A stretch of 24,842 bases of DNA from a bacterium. GTDB lineage: Bacteria > Vulcanimicrobiota > Xenobia > Xenobiales > Xenobiaceae. Where the stretch lies: contig JAFSXH010000102.1 of the NCBI GenBank assembly GCA_017444165.1, forward strand, positions 1 through 24,842, written 5' to 3'. Within the stretch, counting starts at the first letter, position 1. Every line of letters starts with the position of its first letter. The notes beneath the pieces were generated by a model. That model did not search any database and was not told the origin of the DNA. It was given only the letters and a program-made list of their open reading frames with translations. The translations under genes and the position numbers were made by a program. This document shows positions 1 to 7,206 of the stretch, piece after piece.

Positions 1-1
1 A

Positions 2-346
2 AGAGATAGTTTAGGTAAAGACTGCGCAGTTATTCTAGTGACGAGGGGACACAAACATGATGAAGAGTGTCTGCGCTCTCTCATAGATGTAGAGTTGGGT
101 TATCTGGGCATGATCGGCAGTAAGAGGCGAACTATCTTAGTAGAAAAACGCCTGTTAGATGAGGGCGTAGATCCTACGTGGGTAGAGAAGATCCACGCTC
201 CCATAGGTTTGGACACTGGCGGAGACACACCTGAAGAGATAGCAGTCTCTATAATGGCTGAAGTCAATAGCGTCTTTTACAATACCATTGCCCAAAAAGT
301 GAGCCTCAGTCGTCGGCGAGTTACAGACGATCAGGCCAACTGCTGA
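2..346 (+). CDS. XdhC/CoxI family protein, C-terminal part (5' end outside window)
   Basis: The reading frame is open from the window edge. The visible residues form the C-terminal Rossmann-type half of the XdhC/CoxI family, which helps insert or sulfurate the molybdenum cofactor of xanthine-dehydrogenase-type hydroxylases. Diagnostic blocks are TRGHKHDEECL, GYLGMIGSKRR and HAPIGLDTGGDTPEEIAVSI, in the family order. The internal GTG at 38 is not a real start, because the upstream in-frame residues (ending AVILV) continue the fold. The gene ends 26 bases inside the convergent dacB, so the two share their 3' ends, with no terminator visible. The partner hydroxylase genes would lie upstream, outside the window. 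Family assignment is firm; the substrate enzyme is unknown. Confidence 0.9.
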   Translation, partial: RDSLGKDCAVILVTRGHKHDEECLRSLIDVELGYLGMIGSKRRTILVEKRLLDEGVDPTWVEKIHAPIGLDTGGDTPEEIAVSIMAEVNSVFYNTIAQKVSLSRRRVTDDQANC

Positions 347-1751
347 GAGTCTGTACTATCCTATTTTGAGTATTTACAGCATTCCAAATGGTTGTATCAT
401 TGAGTATGATCGAGAAGGCTAACTCTTGTCCTGCGGCAGTCATAACATAACCTGAGAGCGAAGAATCATTGGCGAGTGTACCAGTTTTGGCACGCACATC
501 CACGCCTCCCAACCGTCCTCTCAAAGTGCCTCTTCCACTGTGGGGGAGGCTCTCTTTGTACCAACTGCGATAAATACTGCGATCCATAGTTCTTAAAATG
601 CTAACTAATTGACGCGGCGATATGCGATCTAAAGGAGATAGGCCACTGCCATCTACCATATTTATACCTTGCCAATTGATATTGTTAGCACTCATAAACT
701 CTTTGCAGGCTTGAAAACCACTTTGAGCTGTGCCTTGACCAGCTGTAAGTCTGCCTACCGTTTTATAGAGATGTTCAGCAAAAAGATTATCGCTCTCATG
801 GTTTATCTCATGAACAATCTCACTGACTGGAGGAGAATAGTGAGTAGCGTAAAGTCGCAGTGATTCTACTGTGGCTGCTTCCCCACCGCTGCTAACCAAA
901 CGCACTTTACCCTTCACAGTAATATGGTTTCTATCGAGCAGTTCTTTGAACACGCCAATGGCAAAGAGCGGAGGATCTTCCACGCAAAGCTGATTGCGCA
1001 CGTTACTGGTGTAAGTGCCATGTACCTCTACAGTGTTACTCCCTTTGGGCCTTTCTACATGTGGATTTTCATCACTATTTATAAATTTAATGCCCATCGT
1101 GGGACAGGGGGGATTAAATTTAGCACTCCCTGGTTCGAGGACTATTTCAACCATATTTCCATTGAAAGATAGACCTCCAACAGGCGCAGAGTAAGCATCT
1201 AAACGATACTCATCTTTCCAGCCCTGGGGAAGAAATTCACGATTAAAAGCAGAGTCATCTGCTACAAGATCGCCTTCTATAGTATTTACACCCGCTTCTT
1301 TTAATTTATCTATAAAATATTTATAAGGAGCCGTATTGGGATCATCATAAGGTGGAGTTGTTGTAGGATCTCCCCCACCTCTAAGATACAAATTTCCCTT
1401 AATTACCCCATACTCATCAGGTGAAGGAGCACGCAATTCCGTCCTCAATCTGTAATAAGGACCCAGCATACTGAGAGCTGTCGCCGTAGTAACTATTTTA
1501 AGGTTAGAGGCAGGAACCATCGCCTGGCCGCCATCCTGCGAAAAAATTATACGTCCATTATCCAGAGATTCTACATAAATACTCACCTTGGTCTTCTCAA
1601 TATTTTGAGCTTCGCTGGCGATACTTCCTAATCGAATCTTTAGGGAATTTATGGAATCATCGGTAGCTAGAGTGTGAAAATTAGAGGAAGTATAGGAGAG
1701 ATACAAAGTAAGCACAGTAAAGGTTACTATTGCTGATTTTCTTATATTCAT
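321..1751 (-). CDS. dacB: D-alanyl-D-alanine carboxypeptidase/endopeptidase (PBP4, DacB family)
   Basis: Class C penicillin-binding protein of the S13 peptidase family, which trims or hydrolyses peptidoglycan cross-links outside the cytoplasmic membrane. The 476 residues begin with a hydrophobic signal or anchor segment (about 6-20). All three active-site motifs are present: SxxK as SNLK at 82-85 with Ser82 the nucleophile, SxN as SDN at 320-322, and KTG at 422-424. The long insertion between the first two motifs is typical of PBP4. The ATG at 1751 has only a weak ribosome site. The gene lies 72 bp downstream of the DUF3300 gene on the same strand, with a strong terminator between them, so it probably has its own promoter; a TATAAT-like box sits at 1804-1809. 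Its 3' end overlaps the xdhC-like gene by 26 bp. Confidence 0.93.
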   Translation of the reverse strand: MNIRKSAIVTFTVLTLYLSYTSSNFHTLATDDSINSLKIRLGSIASEAQNIEKTKVSIYVESLDNGRIIFSQDGGQAMVPASNLKIVTTATALSMLGPYYRLRTELRAPSPDEYGVIKGNLYLRGGGDPTTTPPYDDPNTAPYKYFIDKLKEAGVNTIEGDLVADDSAFNREFLPQGWKDEYRLDAYSAPVGGLSFNGNMVEIVLEPGSAKFNPPCPTMGIKFINSDENPHVERPKGSNTVEVHGTYTSNVRNQLCVEDPPLFAIGVFKELLDRNHITVKGKVRLVSSGGEAATVESLRLYATHYSPPVSEIVHEINHESDNLFAEHLYKTVGRLTAGQGTAQSGFQACKEFMSANNINWQGINMVDGSGLSPLDRISPRQLVSILRTMDRSIYRSWYKESLPHSGRGTLRGRLGGVDVRAKTGTLANDSSLSGYVMTAAGQELAFSIILNDTTIWNAVNTQNRIVQTLSSWPDRL

Positions 1752-1762
1752 GGCACTTTACC

Positions 1763-1796
1763 AAAAAAAATGGCCTTCTCCCTAGAGAGAAGGCCA
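1763..1796 (-). terminator. Rho-independent terminator after the DUF3300 gene
   Basis: A perfect 10-bp stem (1771-1780 with 1787-1796, arms TGGCCTTCTC and GAGAAGGCCA) has a 6-nt loop and is followed on the minus strand by eight T residues (1763-1770). It lies 27 bases beyond the DUF3300 stop codon and 11 bases upstream of the dacB start. Confidence 0.9.
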
Positions 1797-1803
1797 CAGA
1801 CTA

Positions 1804-1809
1804 ATTATA
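1804..1809 (-). promoter_or_regulatory. Possible -10 box for dacB
   Basis: TATAAT read on the minus strand, preceded at the right distance by no good -35 element. A transcript starting from it would begin just before the terminator hairpin, so dacB mRNA would carry that hairpin in its leader. Weak evidence. Confidence 0.3.
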
Positions 1810-1823
1810 TCTAGGAGAGATAA

Positions 1824-3734
1824 CTATCTTCTCCTTCCGTGGCTATGTCCTCTTTCTGCTCTATTAGAATCTTGAGAATTTTCTCTAGATCTCGTACTAC
1901 TCCCATGACTATTGCGTGGAGCTCCATGATAACTGCCACTACCTGAACTAGGCCTGTGGTAACTGCTGTTACTGTTACTTGAATTGCCAAAACTTGAACC
2001 ATGGTGAGAAGGTCTCTGATAACTGCCGTTATCCGAACTAGGTCTGTGGTAACTGCTGTTACTGTTACCTGAATTGCTAAAACTTGAACCATGGTGAGAA
2101 TGTCTCTGATAACTGCCGTTATCCGAACTAGGTCTGTGGTAACTGCTGTTACTGTTACCTGAATTGGTAAAACTTGAACCATGGTTAGAAGGTCTCTGAT
2201 AACTGCCGTTATCCGAACTAGGTCTGTGGTAACTGCTGTTACTGTTACCTGAATTAGTAAAACTTGAACCATGGTTAGAAGGTCTCTGATAACTGCCGTT
2301 ATCCGAACTAGGTCTGTGGTAACTGCTGTTACTGTTACCTGAATTGGTAAAACTTGAACCCTGGTGAGAATGTCTCTGATAACTGCTGTTATCCGAACTA
2401 GGTCTATGGTGACTGCTACTATTGTTATCTGAATTGGTAAAACTTGAACCCTGGTGAGAAGGTCTCTGGTAAGAAGGCCCGCCATGATTGTGATTATTAT
2501 TAAAGTTGCTATCTACATTACGTACATAGCCTCCATTACTTCCACCACGTCCATTGTGACCTTGTATGTGAAAACCAGATCCAGTCCCTCTATCATAATG
2601 CGTTTGGCGATGAGTGTCAGAATTGGGGTTGCGATAAGTGGTATCATTATGGCTATGATGATTTCTGTCTAAATTATGCCTGTCACCCCTATTGTGATTC
2701 GAATTGTAGTACGGATTACCATTGCTGTGATAGTGATTGTGTACATTAAAGTTCATATTATAATTATTATGATGATGAGAACTACGATCACCATCATGAT
2801 AAACAGGGCGACGATGGATATAAGGTTTGTGAATGCGTTCACGATCGCGCGATCCACCGTAATCGTGCCTATTATGATAATTATAATGCCTTATAGTAGG
2901 GCGATAGTGATGATAATCACGGGGAGGCGGGGGTAAAGGCCTATAATCGTGGTGATAATCGCGATAAGTTCTGTAATAACTCCAAGGATACCAACCATTA
3001 TTCCAATATCTATAGTAACCATAACCAGGGCCCCACCAGAAGCGTCGCCCATACCAGTCCCAGCTACTACCATAGAAAATTTCGTTTAGTAAGGTATAAG
3101 TTCCCCAAGTAATGACAGCATTAACAATAGTATCGCCTACATCATTCCTCGGAGCTTCGTAGTTATTATATACATTTACTATGTTTCTGTCGCGATAAAT
3201 AGCGGCCGCATCGTATTGGGGAACAACTATGGCCTGAGGATTAGCAGGATTGATATAGATATAATTATCCTCTTCACTGATAACTACATCACTATTAGTC
3301 TTTAGTACCCCATAATTTTTGGCCTTATGGCGCAAACTCTGAATGGCGTCGTACATTTCAGAATTCTTGTTGGTAAATATATCTCCCAATCTGTACGTCC
3401 AATCCATATCCAAAGCCATCTTGGCAAGAACATCTGGAGTTACCAAAAGGGAGGCAACGCTCTTATCCCAACTCTTTTCTATAACAATATTTTTAGCTTG
3501 TTGATCCGTATATTCAGGATTTTCCTGCGACCAATTATAAGCTTCGGTAATCTGTTCAGGATAAGTGGAAGCGATAAGTACATTTCCCAATAAAGAGTCT
3601 GGATACAAAGCTATAGGAGCCAGATCTCTCTCAACCGCACTCAAAGTGGATGAATCGGCCCGCGCCTGCAAAGGTATAATAAAACTAACTATGAACGCTA
3701 GAAGTAAAATAGTATTTCTAAGTCTATTAACCAT
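1824..3734 (-). CDS. DUF3300 domain exported protein with tandem-repeat tail
   Basis: 636 residues. A signal peptide is visible, with likely cleavage after ARA at 24-26. A DUF3300-like region follows (about 30-220; LAPIALYPDSLLGNVLIAST is typical of the family), then a Trp/Tyr/Gly-rich stretch (223-260) and a long low-complexity tail rich in His, Asn, Ser, Tyr and Arg. Residues 421-600 are six tandem 30-residue repeats containing SSYHRPSSDNGSYQRPS. The protein ends in a basic patch (GRRR). The function of DUF3300 is unknown; export and the disordered tail suggest an envelope or surface role, perhaps binding metal or polyanions (inference). The start is supported by an excellent ribosome site, AAGGAGGTG, 7 bases before the ATG. 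It appears monocistronic, with a strong terminator downstream. Confidence 0.88.
   Translation of the reverse strand: MVNRLRNTILLLAFIVSFIIPLQARADSSTLSAVERDLAPIALYPDSLLGNVLIASTYPEQITEAYNWSQENPEYTDQQAKNIVIEKSWDKSVASLLVTPDVLAKMALDMDWTYRLGDIFTNKNSEMYDAIQSLRHKAKNYGVLKTNSDVVISEEDNYIYINPANPQAIVVPQYDAAAIYRDRNIVNVYNNYEAPRNDVGDTIVNAVITWGTYTLLNEIFYGSSWDWYGRRFWWGPGYGYYRYWNNGWYPWSYYRTYRDYHHDYRPLPPPPRDYHHYRPTIRHYNYHNRHDYGGSRDRERIHKPYIHRRPVYHDGDRSSHHHNNYNMNFNVHNHYHSNGNPYYNSNHNRGDRHNLDRNHHSHNDTTYRNPNSDTHRQTHYDRGTGSGFHIQGHNGRGGSNGGYVRNVDSNFNNNHNHGGPSYQRPSHQGSSFTNSDNNSSSHHRPSSDNSSYQRHSHQGSSFTNSGNSNSSYHRPSSDNGSYQRPSNHGSSFTNSGNSNSSYHRPSSDNGSYQRPSNHGSSFTNSGNSNSSYHRPSSDNGSYQRHSHHGSSFSNSGNSNSSYHRPSSDNGSYQRPSHHGSSFGNSSNSNSSYHRPSSGSGSYHGAPRNSHGSSTRSRENSQDSNRAERGHSHGRRR
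1935..2474 (-). repeat. Six tandem 90-bp repeats inside the DUF3300 gene
   Basis: Six in-frame copies of a 90-bp unit encode residues 421-600. Copies two to five are nearly identical at the DNA level; the outer two are more diverged, as expected when arrays expand from the middle by slippage or unequal recombination. The unit is a multiple of three, so copy-number change would keep the frame. Confidence 0.95.
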
Positions 3735-3856
3735 TCAAACACCTCCTTAAATTAATTTTCTACGTTTAACGTCGAATGTTGCAAAACGTTGCATGCATTC
3801 CTTTATTTTTTAAAGAGAGATAAAATTACACTGAAACAACTTACAACACTATAATA

Positions 3857-3906
3857 AAAGAGACACATGCCTGCATGTTTACATTACAAAAAGCACGTGT
3901 CTCTTT
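3857..3906 (-). terminator. Terminator of the HTH-stalk-efp-lipoprotein unit
   Basis: Long hairpin with 13 of 14 bases paired (arms 3857-3870 and 3893-3906, containing GAGACAC and GTGTCTC). On the minus strand it is followed by TTTTATTATAG. It begins 20 bases after the stop of the lipoprotein gene. The 22-nt loop contains a smaller palindrome around ACATGCCTGCATGT. Confidence 0.75.
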
Positions 3907-3926
3907 CATTTGCGAAAAAATATAAA

Positions 3927-4646
3927 CTAATTTTCTTTCTTTTCCTCAATCTTAGCTGGTTTCTCACCCTCAACCCGAACCTTAATAGGTTCAACCTTCT
4001 CTTCAGGAACAACCTTACTCACCAATACATTGAGTACATCATTGTATTTAGCAAATCCTGAACTGGGCTGTCCGAAGGTAAAAGTACGAGCTACTTCAGA
4101 GAATTTTTCCATAGTAAGCGACAAATTTTCACTTTCAGGAGCTGTCCCTAAAAGGACGTAACCGCAAGATGGCTCCTCTTTATCATTGACGAAAAACCAC
4201 GCCTTGCAACGAACCTTAACTCCCTCTCTCTCTTGATTAAAACTTGCACAAGGGATACCGCCATCTTGGCTCTCTTCGATCTGCCCACTAACCTCTTTAC
4301 TCAACTCCTCAACTTGCTGTTGACGGAATATTTCAGATGTGGAAACATCTTTACTCAAAGTAGATTTGGTAAGCGTCATATTGCTGCGCACCCCATCCTC
4401 TAACGGAGCAAGCACCACAACCACAGAATCACCGATATTGCGCCTAATTTCCCAAAACCTATCTTCACCAGATAGATTTTCAGAACGCTCAATCATAGGA
4501 ACCGTGAAAGAGATTCCATCTTCATGAAAGCGACCTATCTGGCCACTGAAATGGGTGACTTGGGAACCAGCACAACCAGCAATTCCACTCGAGGCAAGAG
4601 CCAACAAGGAACAGATCGCCAAACGGCGGCATATATTAAAAGACAT
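3927..4646 (-). CDS. Lipoprotein of unknown function
   Basis: 239 residues with an N-terminal lipoprotein signal peptide and a lipobox IAGC, so Cys25 is the predicted lipidated residue. The mature part is a mixed alpha/beta domain with two Cys (near GGIPCASF and VRCKAWFF) and a third in PSCGYVLL. The tail from about residue 215 is a charged Lys/Glu/Pro linker. I do not recognise the family. It starts 21 bases after the efp stop with a ribosome-site-like GGTGGAAG, and it is the last gene of a four-gene unit ahead of a terminator. Its role is not predictable from the sequence. Confidence 0.8.
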   Translation of the reverse strand: MSFNICRRLAICSLLALASSGIAGCAGSQVTHFSGQIGRFHEDGISFTVPMIERSENLSGEDRFWEIRRNIGDSVVVVLAPLEDGVRSNMTLTKSTLSKDVSTSEIFRQQQVEELSKEVSGQIEESQDGGIPCASFNQEREGVKVRCKAWFFVNDKEEPSCGYVLLGTAPESENLSLTMEKFSEVARTFTFGQPSSGFAKYNDVLNVLVSKVVPEEKVEPIKVRVEGEKPAKIEEKKEN

Positions 4647-4667
4647 CTTCCACCGAATTACCAGCGA

Positions 4668-5225
4668 TTATAAACGGCGCAAATACTCACCGCTACGAGT
4701 ATCGATCTGAATCTTCGTGCCGATCTCAACAAAGAGAGGAACATTGACAGTAGCCCCAGTTTCAACCGTAGCGGGCTTAGTAGCACCTGTAGCGGTATCA
4801 CCTTTGAAACCAGGCTCAGTCTCAGTAACGACCAATTCAACAAAGTTGGGGATCTCAATACCAATAGGGTTGTCCTCATAAAGAGAGACATCTACTTCCA
4901 TACCATCTTTGAGCCATTGCTTATCCTTGCCCAACATAACCTCGTTGATGGCCATATCTTCGTAACTTTCCATATCCATAAAGTGATACATATCACCATC
5001 AGAGTAGGTATACTGCATTTTGCGACGCTCTATATGAGCTCTCTCAATCTTTTCACCGCCTCGGAAGGTCTTCTCAATAACGAAACCGGTCTTAATATTT
5101 TTAATCTTAGAGCGCACAAAGGCCGCACCTTTACCAGGCTTTACATGCAAGAACTCTACAATTTGGTAGAGTTCTCCGTCGATCTTAACGGTTAAACCGG
5201 TACGAAAATCGTTTACTGAGATCAT
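4668..5225 (-). CDS. efp: Elongation factor P
   Basis: 185 residues, the normal length, with the three beta-barrel domains of EF-P. It binds the ribosome between the P and E sites and relieves stalling at polyproline stretches. The tip loop of domain I reads KPGKGAAF, and Lys32 is the residue that carries the modification in families that modify it (beta-lysyl in E. coli, aminopentanol in Bacillus). The modifying enzymes are not in this window. The C-terminal signature is intact (GATVNVPLFVEIGTKIQIDTRSGEYL matches the conserved domain III pattern). Ribosome site GGAGGAAAT precedes the ATG. It lies 55 bases after the stalk-domain gene and 21 bases before the lipoprotein gene, all on one strand. 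Confidence 0.97.
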   Translation of the reverse strand: MISVNDFRTGLTVKIDGELYQIVEFLHVKPGKGAAFVRSKIKNIKTGFVIEKTFRGGEKIERAHIERRKMQYTYSDGDMYHFMDMESYEDMAINEVMLGKDKQWLKDGMEVDVSLYEDNPIGIEIPNFVELVVTETEPGFKGDTATGATKPATVETGATVNVPLFVEIGTKIQIDTRSGEYLRRL

Positions 5226-5280
5226 AAATTTCCTCCGCTAAATACTAACTTTTACAAAAACTGGCGAATTCTGTTCTAAC

Positions 5281-6375
5281 CTATGGAGTAAAAACCTGCC
5301 AATCTAATTTCACATTGAGAGAGCGCACTAACTGAGGTTTGCCCATATCAACCCTATACAGATCTTCCACCTCAACTAGACGTTTCTCACCAGATTTTAC
5401 TATTCCCAAACTAATATCTTTGCGCAAAGCTACATCACCATTCGTATCATTAATGGTTAAATGAGCCACTACCCCACTGGCATCAGCCTCACTATTGTTG
5501 TAAATAGTTGCCTGCATCTTAATTTTACCATTGATATTATCTATCTGCACAGGACCAGCAACATAACTCAATACAGCTCGGCGAGGTTTAACATCCACCT
5601 TTTTCTGCTCTGGAGACCTATCTTCAGCTTTACCTGCCTCTGGTACAGTACCTTTTATCTCAGTTTTAGGGGCAGAAACCTTAGTTTTTGGTTTAGAAAC
5701 ATTAGCCTTTGGGGCAGGTTGTTCATCAAATTCACTAGGATAGAATCCTTCTCTGGCAATTTTGCGCCTCTCAGTTTTATGCTCCTTTTTTGCTGAAGCA
5801 TCACTTTGGGTAGCTTTAGCTTGGCGCAACTCCTCTAATTTCTTCTGTCGAGTAGCTAGTTTATCGGCACGCCTTTTAGCTAAGATCTTTTCAGCTTCTC
5901 TAACTTTGGCTTCTTTTTCATCCTGAAGCTGTTGAGCGACTAAATTATCTTCATAAGTTATACTGCGAGGTTGAATAATATCGATAATTCCAGTTTGAGA
6001 ATTTTGCTGAATAGTGAAACCTAAACATTGAGCCAACCAATAAACTGGAACCCAAACTTCATTCTCGTATTCGAGACCACGCACAGCAAAAACCGTACTG
6101 GTAAATTCAGCTTCAAAAACAGGAGATTTAAGCTCAAGCCCCGTGGATTTGCTGGGTGTTTTACTAAAAATAACCTTGCCATCTTCATTCACAGACCAAT
6201 AAATCTGCAAAAGTTGCAAGTAACTCTCCATAGGAGCATAAAGAGTACCTTCCATTTGCACGAGCCTATCTAAAGGTTTATTGCGCACAAAGATCTCCTC
6301 CGCACTGACATCACTATTGCTCAAAAGCAAAAAAAGGCAGAGAATAAAGCTAAAAACACCCCTAAATATGCGCAT
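5281..6375 (-). CDS. Exported stalk-domain (copper amine oxidase N-like) protein
   Basis: 364 residues. A signal peptide (about 1-25, cleavage after VSA) is followed by a domain (about 28-135) resembling the copper-amine-oxidase N-terminal or 'stalk' fold: a repeated pattern of short beta strands with GTLYAPMESYLQLLQIYWSV and EVWVPVYWLAQCLGF. Then comes a charged coiled coil or linker (about 145-260, rich in Lys, Glu, Ala and Arg) and a C-terminal beta-sandwich-like domain (about 268-364; AVLSYVAGPVQID, IYNNSEADASGVVAHLTI) like those that extend extracellular proteins. It is likely a periplasmic or surface structural protein. The ATG lies three bases after the stop of the small HTH gene, so translation is probably coupled. 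The domain assignment is from pattern only. Confidence 0.75.
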   Translation of the reverse strand: MRIFRGVFSFILCLFLLLSNSDVSAEEIFVRNKPLDRLVQMEGTLYAPMESYLQLLQIYWSVNEDGKVIFSKTPSKSTGLELKSPVFEAEFTSTVFAVRGLEYENEVWVPVYWLAQCLGFTIQQNSQTGIIDIIQPRSITYEDNLVAQQLQDEKEAKVREAEKILAKRRADKLATRQKKLEELRQAKATQSDASAKKEHKTERRKIAREGFYPSEFDEQPAPKANVSKPKTKVSAPKTEIKGTVPEAGKAEDRSPEQKKVDVKPRRAVLSYVAGPVQIDNINGKIKMQATIYNNSEADASGVVAHLTINDTNGDVALRKDISLGIVKSGEKRLVEVEDLYRVDMGKPQLVRSLNVKLDWQVFTP

Positions 6376-6378
6376 AAT

Positions 6379-6708
6379 TTACCTGTCAAAGATATGCTTA
6401 GTCATGCGAGCGTTCAAAATAGTCTTCTGAGCTTCGTAAACCTTCTTAGTAGCATCGATTTTAGAGCGCAACTCATCGATCTCACCCTGCTTATCTTTGA
6501 TATCCTCTTGCAACTCTCTGTCTTTAACAATCTCCCCTTCAGAGACTTGCTTATGTTTCAAACTGTCAGCCGCTTTGCGCATCCATCCTTCAATAACGCC
6601 TACGGGAATGCCCAACTCAGCGGCTAAAGATTCTTCTTTCTCACCAGCTAAACAGCGTACCACCACAGCAGCACGATCTTCATCAGTAAAATTAGCAATA
6701 TCAGCCAT
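6379..6708 (-). CDS. Small helix-turn-helix/coiled-coil protein
   Basis: 109 residues from the ATG at 6708, preferred because GGAG lies 9 bases upstream. A longer GTG-start form (from 6723) would use codons that overlap that ribosome site. The first half is a helix-turn-helix like those in IS3-type transposase OrfA and Trp-repressor-like domains (AVVVRCLAGEKEESLAAELG then IPVGVIEGWMRKA). The second half (about 60-100) is a charged coiled coil. No transposase partner or terminal repeats flank it, so it is more likely a domesticated DNA-binding protein. It is the first gene of the unit with the stalk protein, efp and the lipoprotein and could regulate it (inference). Confidence 0.75.
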   Translation of the reverse strand: MADIANFTDEDRAAVVVRCLAGEKEESLAAELGIPVGVIEGWMRKAADSLKHKQVSEGEIVKDRELQEDIKDKQGEIDELRSKIDATKKVYEAQKTILNARMTKHIFDR

Positions 6709-6766
6709 ATCTATTTTCTCCACATCTGTGAAAATTTACGGGAACAATAATACAAGAAAATTGACG

Positions 6767-6795
6767 AAAAAAAAAGAGCCTCGCCAGCGAGACTC
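6767..6795 (-). terminator. Terminator of the tRNA operon
   Basis: A GC-rich hairpin (GAGTCTCGC paired with GCGAGGCTC, one G-U pair) is followed on the minus strand by nine T residues. It starts two bases after the CCA end of tRNA-Lys. Confidence 0.9.
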
Positions 6796-6796
6796 C

Positions 6797-6871
6797 TGGT
6801 GGGTCGGGAGGGACTCGAACCCTCGACCCTCGGAGTAAAAGTCAGATGCTCTTCCACTGAGCTACCGACCC
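6797..6871 (-). tRNA. tRNA-Lys (anticodon TTT)
   Basis: Full cloverleaf with acceptor GGGTCGG/CCGACCC, discriminator A and an encoded CCA. The T arm is GAGGG-TTCGAGT-CCCTC and the anticodon loop is CTTTTAC. The anticodon stem TCTGA/TCCGA has one central T-C mismatch. Last gene of the four-tRNA cluster. Confidence 0.93.
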
Positions 6872-6882
6872 ACTCAAACATA

Positions 6883-6960
6883 TGGGGTGGATAGTGGGAC
6901 TCGAACCCACGACCTCCGGTTCCACAGACCGGCGCTCTAACCAACTGAGCTATATCCACC
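6883..6960 (-). tRNA. tRNA-His (anticodon GTG)
   Basis: Cloverleaf with acceptor GTGGATA/TATCCAC, the extra 5' G at position -1 opposite C73 that marks histidine tRNAs, and an encoded CCA. Anticodon arm CCGGT-CTGTGGA-ACCGG. It lies 11 bases from tRNA-Lys and 7 from tRNA-Arg. Confidence 0.96.
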
Positions 6961-6967
6961 ATCAACA

Positions 6968-7043
<76 letters not shown>

Positions 7044-7063
7044 TTATTCTCCAGGCACACATC

Positions 7064-7141
7064 TGGTCGGAGCGGCCGGATTCGAACCGGCGACCCCATG
7101 CTCCCAAAGCATGTGCGCTATCCAGGCTGCGCTACGCTCCG
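7064..7141 (-). tRNA. tRNA-Pro (anticodon TGG)
   Basis: Cloverleaf with acceptor CGGAGCG/CGCTCCG, discriminator A and CCA. Anticodon arm CATGC-TTTGGGA-GCATG, T arm GCCGG-TTCGAAT-CCGGC. First gene of the cluster, directly below the consensus promoter. Confidence 0.96.
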
Positions 7142-7163
7142 CCACAACCCTCTGGGCAGGGGA

Positions 7164-7192
7164 ATTATAGGCACTAAATTTGCCTTTGTCAA
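7164..7192 (-). promoter_or_regulatory. Perfect consensus sigma-70/A promoter of the tRNA operon
   Basis: Minus strand: TTGACA (7187-7192), a 17-base spacer, then TATAAT (7164-7169). A C-rich discriminator (TCCCCTGCCC) follows, the kind found at stringently controlled stable-RNA promoters. The mature 5' end of tRNA-Pro is 22 bases past the -10. The -35 starts only 14 bases after the rapA stop, and no terminator lies between, so rapA read-through into the tRNAs is possible. Confidence 0.93.
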
Positions 7193-7206
7193 CTAGGAAA
7201 GTTTTC

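Noticed and set aside
1811..2485. 224-codon minus-strand open frame across the tandem repeats
   Set aside because: It is a second frame of the 90-bp array inside the DUF3300 gene; a repeat whose length is a multiple of three keeps any stop-free frame open. Its Thr/Val/Ile-rich product is a repeat artefact.
6379..6708. Insertion sequence remnant
   Set aside because: There is only an HTH resemblance; no orfB, terminal inverted repeats or target duplication flank it, and it is neatly spaced in an operon.
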